64,000 nt of DNA from Stenotrophomonas sp. Marseille-Q4652 (GTDB lineage Bacteria; Pseudomonadota; Gammaproteobacteria; Xanthomonadales; Xanthomonadaceae): positions 2,046,001-2,110,000 of the forward strand of contig NZ_CAKAKE010000001.1 in NCBI RefSeq assembly GCF_916618915.1, read 5' to 3'. Shown piece after piece: positions 37,653 to 45,592 of this stretch. The notes below the pieces were generated by a model. That model made no database searches. It worked only from the letters and a program-made list of their open reading frames with translations, and was not told the origin of the DNA. Position 1 is the first letter of the stretch. Each line of letters begins with the position of its first letter. A program made the position numbers and the translations under genes.

Positions 37653-38686
37653 ACGGTTTCGGTGACTTTGTTCAGATGGGGAGGCAGGTCCGGGTTGAAG
37701 CTCCGGCGCAGCGCCAGCGCATTGGCGGCGCGGTAGAACGACTGGATGGCCAGCAGCGGCGTGCACAGCGGATGCGGCGAGGCCGCGACCGGCAGTTCGC
37801 CGCCACCGGCCAGCCACACCTGCGCGCCGCGGCGGCGGAATTCCTCCACCACCGCGCGCGTTCCGGTACCGGTTTCATCGGGCTGGGCGAAGGCCAGCAC
37901 CGGGAATCGCGCACCCACCAGCGCCATCGGCCCGTGCTTCACTTCGGCCGAGCTGTAGGCCTCGGCATGCAGACCGCAGGTTTCCTTGAACTTCAGCGCC
38001 GCTTCCTGCGCGGCGGCCAGCCCAGTGCCACGGCCAAGCACGAACAGGTTGCGCGCCGGTACCAGGCCCTCGACCAGTGGCGACCAGTCGCAGTTCCACG
38101 CCGCATGCAACGCGTCGGGCGTCGCCTCCAGCGCGGACAGCAGCGACGGTGCCTGCGCCCAGTGCGCGCCCAGCTGCAGGATCGCCGCCAGCGAGGCGAT
38201 GTAGCTCTTGGTCGCGGCCACGCTGCGTTCGGGGCCTGCACCGAGCGGAATGACGGTTTCAGCCAGCTGCGCCAGTGGCGAATCCTCGACGTTGACCAGC
38301 GCCACCACGCGCGCGCCGGCCGCACGCGCGGCCTCGGCATTACGCAGCAGGTCAGGGCTCGCACCGGATTGCGAGATCGCCAGGTACAGCGCGCCCCGCA
38401 GCTTCTGCGGCACTTCGTACACCGAGCCCACCGACGGCGAGGCCGAGGCAGTGACGATGCCCAGCTGGGTCTCGAACAGGTACTTGGCGTAGGTGGCGGC
38501 ATGGTCGGAACTGCCGCGCGCGCAGGTGACCACGAACGGCGGCGGCGCGCTGCGCAGGGTGCCGGCCAGTGCCGCCACGGTGGCGCGGTTGCGGACGAAC
38601 TGCGCGGCGACCACGTCGGCCGCCTGCGCGGCCTCGGCATGCATCAGGGTTTCGGTTTCGCGTGGCAGGGGCATGTCCTCAGCCAC
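37649..38686 (-). CDS. nagB-II: SIS-domain glucosamine-6-phosphate deaminase (NagB-II type)
   Basis: Converts glucosamine-6-phosphate to fructose-6-phosphate and ammonia; unrelated in fold to classical NagB. The roughly 345-residue protein has two SIS domains and no glutaminase domain: TCARGSSDHAATYAKY and AISQSGASPDLLR in the first, LGRGTGLAAAQEAALKFKE and SSAEVKHGPMALV in the second. I favour the GTG at 38686 because GGGAG lies seven bases upstream; an ATG at 38674 is also possible. It forms an operon with nagA and is divergent from the glucokinase gene. Confidence 0.9.
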   Translation of the reverse strand: MAEDMPLPRETETLMHAEAAQAADVVAAQFVRNRATVAALAGTLRSAPPPFVVTCARGSSDHAATYAKYLFETQLGIVTASASPSVGSVYEVPQKLRGALYLAISQSGASPDLLRNAEAARAAGARVVALVNVEDSPLAQLAETVIPLGAGPERSVAATKSYIASLAAILQLGAHWAQAPSLLSALEATPDALHAAWNCDWSPLVEGLVPARNLFVLGRGTGLAAAQEAALKFKETCGLHAEAYSSAEVKHGPMALVGARFPVLAFAQPDETGTGTRAVVEEFRRRGAQVWLAGGGELPVAASPHPLCTPLLAIQSFYRAANALALRRSFNPDLPPHLNKVTETV

Positions 38687-38802
38687 GAGGCTGCTCCCGG
38701 GCCAGGTCGGCAACGATGGTCGGCAGGCGATGCATGCGCCCACTTTAGTGCGTGACCGCTGCATCGTGCGCGAACCATCTCCTGCGCAGCAGGCGCAGCG
38801 GT

Positions 38803-38808
38803 TTGACA
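38803..38808 (+). promoter_or_regulatory. Candidate -35 element upstream of the glucokinase gene
   Basis: A perfect TTGACA in the nag-glk gap, 54 bases before the proposed TTG start. The -10 region is not obvious. Its position inside a possible N-terminal extension argues for the shorter start of the glucokinase. Confidence 0.35.
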
Positions 38809-38861
38809 CCGCCAGCGGCGCGGTTCCAGACTCGCCGCAGTTTTTCGCGCCCGAGGCATGC

Positions 38862-39863
38862 TTGGCCCCTAACCCGCTTCCTGTTGCTGCCGCGCCGGCG
38901 CCGCCGTTCTTCGCCGCCGATGTCGGTGGCACCCATGTCCGCGTTGGCGTGGTCTTGGTGGACGAGGTGGATGGCCCGGTCCGCATTGGCGGCTACCGCC
39001 AGTACCGCTGCGCCGACCATGCCGGCCTGGGCCCGATCCTGGCCGATTTCCTCGCGCACTCACCGTGGCTGGAACGCGGCGTGATCGCCTGCGCTGGCCA
39101 CCAGCTGGCCGATGGCAGCGTGATCAGCGCCAACCTGCCGTGGCCGCTGTCGGTGGCCGCGATCAGGCAGCAACTCGGCCTGCAGGACCTGCGGCTGGTC
39201 AACGACTTCGAGGCGGTCGCACATGCCGCCGCGCAGGTCGAAAGCCAGCAGGTGCTGCAGCTCACCGGGCCGGCTGAAGCCGCGCGCGGGCCGATCCTGA
39301 TGGTAGGCCCCGGCACCGGCCTGGGCGCGGCGCTGTGGATCCCTGCAAGCCACGGGGCCATCGTGCTGCCGACCGAAGCTGGCCAGTCCACGCTGGCCGC
39401 ATCGACCGAACTGGAAATGGCCATCGTCGGCCAGCTGCAGGCCGGCCGCCGGCATGTCGCCATCGAACACGCGATCTCCGGCCCTGGCCTGCTCAACCTG
39501 TACAACGCGGTGTGCGCGCTGGAGGGAAAGACGCCTGGCCTGCAGGCGCCCGATGCCGTGAGCCGTGCCGGCTGCGATGGCAGCGACCCGCAGGCCGTGC
39601 AGGCACTGGAGGTCTTCTGCGCCCTGCTCGGCAGCACCATTGGCGACATGGCGCTGAACTACGGCGCCCACGCCATCTACCTGGCCGGTGGCATCCTGCC
39701 GGGCATCAGTGACTTCCTCGCCCGCAGCCAGTTCGCCGAACGCTTCCTCGACAAGGGCGTGATGCGCGAGGCGCTGCAACGGATCCCGGTACGCGTGGTC
39801 GAACACGGCCAGCTTGGCGTGATCGGCGCGGCGCGCTGGTACCTGCACCAGCTCCAGCACTGA
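38862..39863 (+). CDS. glk: Glucokinase (Glk family)
   Basis: ATP-dependent hexokinase of about 333 residues. The phosphate motif FFAADVGGTHVRVG, LVNDFEAVAHA with the catalytic-base aspartate, GPGTGLGAALW and TEAGQSTLAAS (glucose-binding glutamate region) and the adenosine-binding IYLAGGILPG identify it. The start is uncertain: TTG at 38862 has GAGG five bases upstream and gives the usual family length, while an ATG at 38730 would add 44 residues of poor character and include a TTGACA. It is divergent from nagB-II/nagA and may phosphorylate glucose or GlcNAc. Confidence 0.9.
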   Translation: MAPNPLPVAAAPAPPFFAADVGGTHVRVGVVLVDEVDGPVRIGGYRQYRCADHAGLGPILADFLAHSPWLERGVIACAGHQLADGSVISANLPWPLSVAAIRQQLGLQDLRLVNDFEAVAHAAAQVESQQVLQLTGPAEAARGPILMVGPGTGLGAALWIPASHGAIVLPTEAGQSTLAASTELEMAIVGQLQAGRRHVAIEHAISGPGLLNLYNAVCALEGKTPGLQAPDAVSRAGCDGSDPQAVQALEVFCALLGSTIGDMALNYGAHAIYLAGGILPGISDFLARSQFAERFLDKGVMREALQRIPVRVVEHGQLGVIGAARWYLHQLQH

Positions 39864-39869
39864 GTTCTT

Positions 39870-39890
39870 CGCCTGCGTGCGCAGGCGTTT
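39870..39890 (+). terminator. Probable rho-independent terminator of glk
   Basis: CGCCTGC and GCAGGCG form a 7-base-pair stem around GTGC, followed by TTT, seven bases after the glk stop. Confidence 0.5.
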
Positions 39891-39913
39891 CCCGATGCGG
39901 CAAGCGCGAAGTG

Positions 39914-40300
39914 TCAGCGTGGCGCCTGCCAGCGCTGCAGCAACCGGCCCAGCGGGGTCGCGGCCAGGCTGAGGCCGGCAAGCACGCCGATGGTGTTGGC
40001 CACGGCATCCAGCGGATCAGCCACGCGCGCGGCGGTCAGCGCGCCCTGGGCAAACTCGATGCCCAAGCCGAGCGCGATCAGGCCGATGCCCAGCACGACC
40101 AGTGCACGCCATCCCTGCCACAGCTGGACGCCACTGCCGGCGAGGATGAAGTAGGCCAGGAAATGCTCGAGCTTGTCGCTGTTCTGCGGCAGGTCCAACG
40201 ACGGCGGCGGGAGCAGACACGCGGCGATCACCGCCAGCACCGCGCACCACCACAGTCCCAGCCAGAAGCGCCGGTGCCTGAGCGCGATGGCCCCGCTCAC
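39914..40300 (-). CDS. VanZ-like membrane protein
   Basis: A 128-residue protein with four predicted membrane spans. The motif SDKLEHFLAYFILAG after the first span and GIEFAQGAL in the third are typical of VanZ/YfiM-like proteins (DKxxHfxay and ExxQ). VanZ gives low-level teicoplanin resistance in enterococci, but the general role is unknown. The GTG start at 40300 overlaps the stop of the upstream methyltransferase (GTGA), indicating translational coupling. Confidence 0.82.
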   Translation of the reverse strand: MSGAIALRHRRFWLGLWWCAVLAVIAACLLPPPSLDLPQNSDKLEHFLAYFILAGSGVQLWQGWRALVVLGIGLIALGLGIEFAQGALTAARVADPLDAVANTIGVLAGLSLAATPLGRLLQRWQAPR

Positions 40301-41478
40301 AGTCGCCAGGTCAGGTCGCCAAGCGCGAACGCCGGCTCCAAGTCCACGTCGCGCATGAAGCCCATCACCTGGAAGCGCTCGCCCATCTCGGTCGGCAGGG
40401 TCAGGCGCTTGGCCTGCTCGCGCAGTGCGACCCGGCCTACTTCGTCGGCCGTGGCCTCGGCCTGTTCCAGCACGTCGGTCAGTCCATTGCCCAGCAGGAA
40501 GCTGGCCTGGGTGCAGTACCCGGCCAGGTCGAAACCGGCACCGGTGCCGGCCTCGGCCAGCGCGGTGAAGTCCACCGACGCGGTCAGGTCCTGCAGGCCT
40601 GGCCACAGGTAGGGATCGTTGTGCACGTGGTGGCGGTAGAACGCGCGCAGGGTGCCGTCGTCGCGGTCGTCCTGGTAGAACTCGCTGCGCGCGTAGCCGT
40701 AGTCGACGAACAGCATTGTGCCGCGCTGCAGGCCACCGACCACGGCCTGGATCCAGTAGGGCAACTGCGGCAGCACCTCGGAGCGGTAACCGCTGGCGAA
40801 CGGCTTCTCCAGGTAACGTTCGATGTGGCGCACCGCGCCGAGCAGCAGCGCATCGGCCGGCTGCTCGCCACGCACGAAGCTGCCATTGCCATCCAGCTGC
40901 ACGGTTTCCTCGTAAATTCGGCCGTCGCGCGCCATGAAGCGTGGCGTCGGCAGCGCATCGACCACCTCGTTGGCGAACAGCACGCCATCCCACTCATCCT
41001 CGAACGGGCGGTCCAGCCACTCCACCCGCGAGGCCTGTTCCGGATCGAGCTTGACCAGCCGCTGGTACTGGCGCTCGCGCAGGTCGGCGCTGGGTTCGAG
41101 GATGGCGTAGCGACCGGGCAGCGCATCGAGTGCATGCAGCTGTCTGAGCAGCACCTCGGCAAACGCGCCGCTGCCGCCACCCAGCTCGAGGAAGCGCGAC
41201 TGCGGACCCAGCTCGCGCAGCACCGGCGCAATCGCCCTGGCCATGGTGGCGGCAAACAGCCCGCCCATTTCCGGCGCGGTGACGAAGTCGCCAGCGCCAC
41301 CAAACTTGCTGGCACCGGCGCTGTAGTAACCCCAGCCCGGCGCGTACAGCACCAGCTCCATGAACCGCGAGAACGGGATCGCACCGCCGCTGGCCTGGAT
41401 TTCCGCACGCAGGTGCGCGGCCAGCTGGTCGCTGTGGGCAAGCGCTTCTGTGTCGGGCGTGGGCAGGTCGGAATGCAT
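40297..41478 (-). CDS. MidA/NDUFAF7-family SAM-dependent methyltransferase
   Basis: A 393-residue protein of the DUF185 family. It begins with the family pattern IPFSRFMELVLYAPGWGYY and FVTAPEMGGLFA, then the SAM motif FLELGGGSGAFAEVLL, FANEVVDALP, and FVDYGYARSEFY. The mitochondrial relative NDUFAF7 dimethylates an arginine of a complex I subunit; the bacterial target is not established. The ATG at 41478 was chosen because the 11 extra residues from 41511 do not fit the family. It is divergent from the pteridine reductase gene (54 bases apart) and coupled to the VanZ-like gene. Confidence 0.85.
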   Translation of the reverse strand: MHSDLPTPDTEALAHSDQLAAHLRAEIQASGGAIPFSRFMELVLYAPGWGYYSAGASKFGGAGDFVTAPEMGGLFAATMARAIAPVLRELGPQSRFLELGGGSGAFAEVLLRQLHALDALPGRYAILEPSADLRERQYQRLVKLDPEQASRVEWLDRPFEDEWDGVLFANEVVDALPTPRFMARDGRIYEETVQLDGNGSFVRGEQPADALLLGAVRHIERYLEKPFASGYRSEVLPQLPYWIQAVVGGLQRGTMLFVDYGYARSEFYQDDRDDGTLRAFYRHHVHNDPYLWPGLQDLTASVDFTALAEAGTGAGFDLAGYCTQASFLLGNGLTDVLEQAEATADEVGRVALREQAKRLTLPTEMGERFQVMGFMRDVDLEPAFALGDLTWRL

Positions 41479-41532
41479 GGCACGGTGCGATATGTGGACA
41501 ATGCACAGCATAGCCGAGCAAGGAAACCGCAG

Positions 41533-42270
41533 ATGACCGATACCTCACCCGTGGCCCTGGTAACCGGCAGCGCACGCCGCATCGGCGCGGCCATTGCCCG
41601 CCACCTGCATGCCCACGGCTACCGCGTTGCGGTGCATGCGCATACCTCGGCCAATGAACTGCAGGCGCTGGCGTTCGAGCTGGAAGCCGCGCGCCCGGGC
41701 AGCGTGCTGGCGCTGGAAGCGGACCTGCGCGATGCCGATGCGCTGGCCGACATGGTCGAGCAGTGCGTGACGCAGTTCGGTCGGCTCGATGCGCTGGTCA
41801 ACAACGCCTCCAATTTCTATCCAACCCCGCTGGGCAAGGCCACCGCCGAACAGTGGGACGACCTGTTCGCGGTCAATGCGCGCGCGCCGTTCCTGCTGGC
41901 CCAGGCCGCGACCACGCAGCTGCGCCTGCACCGCGGCGCGATCGTCAACATCACCGACCTGCACGGCAGCCAGCCGCTGCGCCAGCACGTGGCCTACAGC
42001 GCCGCCAAGGCCGCGCTGGAAATGCTCACCCGCTCGCTGGCACTGGAACTGGCACCGCTGGTGCGGGTCAACGCCATCGCCCCGGGCGCGATCCTGTGGC
42101 CGGAACAGGGCAAGGACGATTACGCCCGCCAGCAGTTGCTCGAACGCACGCCGCTGGGGCGCATCGGCACCGTGGAGGAAATCGCCGAAGCGGTGCGCTG
42201 GCTGCTGGCCGATGCCCGCTTCGTCACCGGCCACACCCTGCGCGTGGACGGCGGCCGCACGCTGTCCTGA
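41533..42270 (+). CDS. Pteridine reductase (short-chain dehydrogenase)
   Basis: NADPH-dependent reductase of 245 residues. The cofactor motif is TGSARRIG, the TGxxxRIG variant that marks pteridine reductases (PTR1/FolM-like) instead of the common TGxxxGxG; YSAAKAALEM provides the catalytic Tyr and Lys, and NNAS follows the usual NNAG position. It would reduce dihydrobiopterin or dihydrofolate-type substrates. The neighbouring convergent folK supports a folate/pterin setting. Confidence 0.86.
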   Translation: MTDTSPVALVTGSARRIGAAIARHLHAHGYRVAVHAHTSANELQALAFELEAARPGSVLALEADLRDADALADMVEQCVTQFGRLDALVNNASNFYPTPLGKATAEQWDDLFAVNARAPFLLAQAATTQLRLHRGAIVNITDLHGSQPLRQHVAYSAAKAALEMLTRSLALELAPLVRVNAIAPGAILWPEQGKDDYARQQLLERTPLGRIGTVEEIAEAVRWLLADARFVTGHTLRVDGGRTLS

Positions 42271-42296
42271 TCACGCGGCAGCAGAAGCGGCCCGCG

Positions 42297-42785
42297 TCAG
42301 TCTTCCAGCGCGACGGCGTCGAAGTGGTCGTGGTACTGCGGATGGGCCTGCCACATCGTGGCGAGGTCGCGCCCGGTCACCGGATCGACGAAGCCAGGCG
42401 CGATGTCGGCCAGCGGCTTGAGCACGAAGGCGTGCTTGAGCTCCGGGCGCGGGATGCGCAGGTGGCCCGGGCCCTCGACCACCGCATCGCCGTAGTACAC
42501 GACATCGATGTCCAGGGTGCGGTCGCCATGGCGCGGTCCACTGCGGTCACGTCCGTGCGCGTCCTCCACCGCATGCAGCCAGGCATCGAGCTCCTGCAGC
42601 GGCAGCGTGGTCTGCAGCTGCACCGCGGCATTGAGGAAGTCCGGACCGTCAAATCCGACTGCCGCCGTGCGGTAGGCCGGTGACACCCGCAGCGCGCCGA
42701 AGCGCTCGCGCAGCACCGCCACCGCCGCCTTCAGGTAATGCAGTGGCTCCAGATTGCTGCCCAGGCTGAGGAGCACGGTTGTCAT
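42297..42785 (-). CDS. folK: 6-hydroxymethyl-7,8-dihydropterin pyrophosphokinase
   Basis: Folate biosynthesis: transfers pyrophosphate to hydroxymethyl-dihydropterin. The 162-residue length is standard. Motifs LSLGSNLEP, the pterin-contact FLNAAVQL, and the metal/ATP signature GPRHGDRTLDIDVVYYGD are intact. It converges on the pteridine reductase gene and is divergent from the Anbu gene. Confidence 0.95.
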   Translation of the reverse strand: MTTVLLSLGSNLEPLHYLKAAVAVLRERFGALRVSPAYRTAAVGFDGPDFLNAAVQLQTTLPLQELDAWLHAVEDAHGRDRSGPRHGDRTLDIDVVYYGDAVVEGPGHLRIPRPELKHAFVLKPLADIAPGFVDPVTGRDLATMWQAHPQYHDHFDAVALED

Positions 42786-42849
42786 GGCCTTTACACACCG
42801 CCCCGGGGCAGCCGCATAGAATCAAGGGCGCACATCATATGGCACCGAC

Positions 42850-43605
42850 ATGACCTATTGCGTAGGCATCGAAGTGGCGGAGGGCCTGGTGTTCGCCGCC
42901 GACACCCGGACCAACGCCGCGCTGGACGACATCCGGGTCCACCGCAAGCTGCACGTGTTCGAGTACCCGGGCCAGGCCGCCTTCGTGGTGATGACCTCCG
43001 GCAACCTGGCCACCACCCAGCTGCTGATCTCGCGCCTGCGCCGTGATGCCGACGATCCGGACCACGCTGGTCCCAGCCTGCGCAGCTTCCGCCACCTGTT
43101 CGAGGCAGCCGCCTACGTTGGGCAACTGCTGGTGGACAGCCAGGTCAAGGCCACCGAAGGCAATACCGATGCCGGCATCAATACCCAGGCCTCGCTGATC
43201 TTCGGCGGCCAGATCGCCGGCGAGCGGCCCGGGCTGTACATGATCTATCCGCTGGGCAACGCGATTGCCGCCTCGCCCGAAACGCCCTTCCTGCAGATCG
43301 GCGAATCCAAGTACGGCAAGCCGATCCTGGACCGCATCCTCACCCCGCGCACGCGGCTGGAAGACGCCGCGCGCACCGCGGTGCTGTCGCTGGATTCGAC
43401 CATCCGCTCCAACCTGTCGGTGGGGCTGCCGCTGGACCTGGCACTGATCCGCGATGGCGAGCTGCGCGTGGGCCGTCAGATGCGCCTGGATGCCGACACC
43501 CCGCTGTACCGGGACATCCACCGCGACTGGGCGATCCGGCTGGAACAGGCCGTGGCCAGCCTGCCGCGGTTCCCGTGGGAGGAGCAAGGGCAGCGCGGCG
43601 ACTGA
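42850..43605 (+). CDS. Proteasome-type protease, Anbu (BPH) family
   Basis: A 251-residue Ntn-hydrolase-like protein. The N-terminus MTYCVGIEVAEGLVFAADTRTNA matches Anbu, where Met removal exposes Thr2 as the nucleophile (shown here in two parts: TYCVGI and ADTRTNA); the SLIFGGQIAG and YPLGNAI strands follow the proteasome-fold pattern. Anbu is usually found with transglutaminase-like, alpha-E and circularly permuted ATP-grasp genes; none of those is visible here. The C-terminal stop codon lies in the loop of a strong hairpin. Substrate unknown; a role in nitrogen or stress metabolism has been proposed for the family. Confidence 0.9.
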   Translation: MTYCVGIEVAEGLVFAADTRTNAALDDIRVHRKLHVFEYPGQAAFVVMTSGNLATTQLLISRLRRDADDPDHAGPSLRSFRHLFEAAAYVGQLLVDSQVKATEGNTDAGINTQASLIFGGQIAGERPGLYMIYPLGNAIAASPETPFLQIGESKYGKPILDRILTPRTRLEDAARTAVLSLDSTIRSNLSVGLPLDLALIRDGELRVGRQMRLDADTPLYRDIHRDWAIRLEQAVASLPRFPWEEQGQRGD

Positions 43606-43618
43606 CCGCCGCGCTGCC
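43589..43618. terminator. Convergent hairpin enclosing the Anbu stop codon
   Basis: GGCAGCGCGGCG and CGCCGCGCTGCC form a perfect 12-base-pair stem around ACTGAC; the TGA in the loop is the Anbu stop. It lies between two convergent genes, 7 bases from the next stop, and could terminate both; there is only TTG after it. Confidence 0.55.
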
Positions 43619-43624
43619 TTGCCA

Positions 43625-45145
43625 TCAGCCGCGCGCCAGCGCCTCGGCCACCATCTGGAAGGCGCGCTGCATTTCCAGCGGCTTGCGCAGCACGTGGACC
43701 TTGGTCTCGCGCGGGAAGCGGGCGCCATTGAGCGGTGCCGCGGCGTCCTCCAGCACCACCGCCGGGCCGCGGTAACCGCTGGCGACCATTTCCTCGAGCA
43801 GTTGCGAGGCGGACATCAGCGGGATGCCGCTGTCCACGATCAGCAGGTCGGGCATGTGCCCGTCCTGCACGTAGCGCAGCGCCTGGGCGCCGTCGACGGC
43901 CAGGTGCAGCTCGTACCCCTGGCTGGACAGTGCGTTGCCCAGCAGCGACAGGCGCGTGGCCTCGCTGTCGACCACCAGCAGCGACTGCCCCTTGCCCAGC
44001 GGCACCGACGGGGCCGGCTCGGCCTCCTTGCCCTTGCCCTTGCCATGCATTGGCAGGACCAGGTCGAAGCGGGTGCCCTCGCCGGGGCGGCTGTCCACGT
44101 GGATGCTGCCGCTGCAGCTTTCGATGATGCGCTTGCACGACACCAGACCCAGCCCGGTACCGCCGGGCTTGGTGGTGAAGAACGGGCTGAACAGCCGCGA
44201 CAGCGTGGCCGGATCCATGCCCACGCCTTCGTCGGCGATGCGGATGCACAGCACACGGCTGCCGTCGACGCCTTCGGCCTGCGAGGCCGCCAGCAGCAGC
44301 CGGCCGCCGTCGGGCATGGCCTGGATCGCGTTGAGCGCCAGGTTCAGCAGCGCCTGCTGCAGCTCGGTGTAGTTGGCCTCCACCGCCAGGCTTTCATCGG
44401 ACAGCTCGATTTCCAGCCGCACGTTGGTCGGCATGTTGCTCTTGAGCAGCATCTCCAGCGCCTGGAACAGGCGGCGGATCTCGATCTTCTCGGCAGGGCG
44501 GTTGGAGCCGCGCACGAAGGACAGCATCGACTCGGCCATCTCGTGACCGCGGCGGCCGCATTCGGTGATGACGTCGGCCAGCCGTGCCATCTGCGGGTCG
44601 TCGCTGCGGCTCTTGATCAGCTCGGGCACGATCAGCAGCGGTTGCAGGATGTTGCGCAGGTCATGGCTCAGGCCGGCGGCGAGCAGGGCCAGGCTTTCCA
44701 GCCGCTGCGCACGCATCAGCTCGTTCTCGACCTGGCGACGCTCGCGCTCGACCCGGCCCTCACGGATCGCGCGGGCAACCGCCGACGGCAGACGCGCCGG
44801 CTGGTGCTTGATGATGTAGTCGTTGGCGCCCTGGTGCAGCGCCTCGACCGCGGTTTCCTCGCCCATCGTCCCGGAGACGAAGATGAAGGGCGTGCCCGGC
44901 ACCATCTCCTGCACGATGCGCAGGGCCTCGTAGCCGGAGAACCCGGGCATGCTCAGGTCGGACAGGACGATGTCCGGCGGTGATTCCTGCAGTGCCGCGC
45001 GCAGGTCAGCATCGCTGTCCACGCGCCGGAAGCTGGCCTCAAGGCCAGCCTCCACCATCTGATCGCACATCAGCTCGGCGTCTTCCGGCGAATCCTCTAC
45101 CAGCAGGACGTTCACCAGGCCGAGCGGGGCACCTTGTCGTGGCAT
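43625..45145 (-). CDS. Hybrid receiver-histidine kinase-receiver protein
   Basis: A 506-residue cytoplasmic signalling protein with domains REC (about 10-125, phospho-aspartate in DIVLSDLSMPGFSG), HisKA-like (AGLSHDLRNILQPL, about 160), HATPase (NALNAIQAMPDGG-type N box in LNLALNAIQAM, DEGVGMD, GTGLGLVSC) and a second REC (DLLIVDSGIPLMS). The LSHDLRN H box is the type found in kinases with weak DHp homology. It is the last gene of the cluster, 6 bases after the single-domain regulator, and probably receives or returns phosphoryl groups within the same relay. Confidence 0.88.
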   Translation of the reverse strand: MPRQGAPLGLVNVLLVEDSPEDAELMCDQMVEAGLEASFRRVDSDADLRAALQESPPDIVLSDLSMPGFSGYEALRIVQEMVPGTPFIFVSGTMGEETAVEALHQGANDYIIKHQPARLPSAVARAIREGRVERERRQVENELMRAQRLESLALLAAGLSHDLRNILQPLLIVPELIKSRSDDPQMARLADVITECGRRGHEMAESMLSFVRGSNRPAEKIEIRRLFQALEMLLKSNMPTNVRLEIELSDESLAVEANYTELQQALLNLALNAIQAMPDGGRLLLAASQAEGVDGSRVLCIRIADEGVGMDPATLSRLFSPFFTTKPGGTGLGLVSCKRIIESCSGSIHVDSRPGEGTRFDLVLPMHGKGKGKEAEPAPSVPLGKGQSLLVVDSEATRLSLLGNALSSQGYELHLAVDGAQALRYVQDGHMPDLLIVDSGIPLMSASQLLEEMVASGYRGPAVVLEDAAAPLNGARFPRETKVHVLRKPLEMQRAFQMVAEALARG

Positions 45146-45151
45146 GCGCCA

Positions 45152-45592
45152 TTACTCGCGGTCCGGGGCCTGGTTGATCACCGCCCAGAACGTACCCAGC
45201 GTGCGTACCGCCCCGAAGAACTGGTCCACGTCCACCGGCTTGACCACGTAGGCGTTGACGCCAAGATCCCAGCTGCGGGCCAGGTCGCTTTCCTCGCGCG
45301 ATGAGGACAGGATCACCACCGGCAGGCGCTTGAGTTCCTCATCGCCACGGATGCGCTGCAGCACCTCGAGGCCGTCCATGCGCGGCATCTTGATGTCCAG
45401 CAAAAGCACCGCCGGCAGGCCTTCCTCGCGGTTGGCGAAGGCGCCACGGCGCAACAGGTAGTCCATCGCCTCCACACCGTCCTCGACGTGGACGATGGGG
45501 TTGGCCAGCCGCGCATCGCGCAGCGCATCGATCGCCATTTCGGCGTCGGCCGGGCTGTCTTCTGCAATCAGGATCGTACGGAGTGGATTCAT
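45152..45592 (-). CDS. Single-domain response regulator (CheY/Rcp1-like)
   Basis: A 146-residue receiver domain without an output domain. The acidic pocket (IAEDSPAD), the phospho-acceptor in VLLLDIKMPRMDG, the threonine/serine switch LSSSREE and the conserved lysine in VVKPVD are all present. The form RRGAFANREEGLPAVLLLD resembles Rcp1-type regulators that pair with bacteriophytochrome-like kinases. Its ATG overlaps the stop of the upstream kinase (ATGA). Confidence 0.9.
   Translation of the reverse strand: MNPLRTILIAEDSPADAEMAIDALRDARLANPIVHVEDGVEAMDYLLRRGAFANREEGLPAVLLLDIKMPRMDGLEVLQRIRGDEELKRLPVVILSSSREESDLARSWDLGVNAYVVKPVDVDQFFGAVRTLGTFWAVINQAPDRE

Noticed and set aside
38730..38861. 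N-terminal extension of glucokinase from ATG 38730
   Set aside because: The 44 residues look unlike the family, contain the TTGACA element in their DNA, and a TTG with a ribosome binding site lies where the family homology begins.
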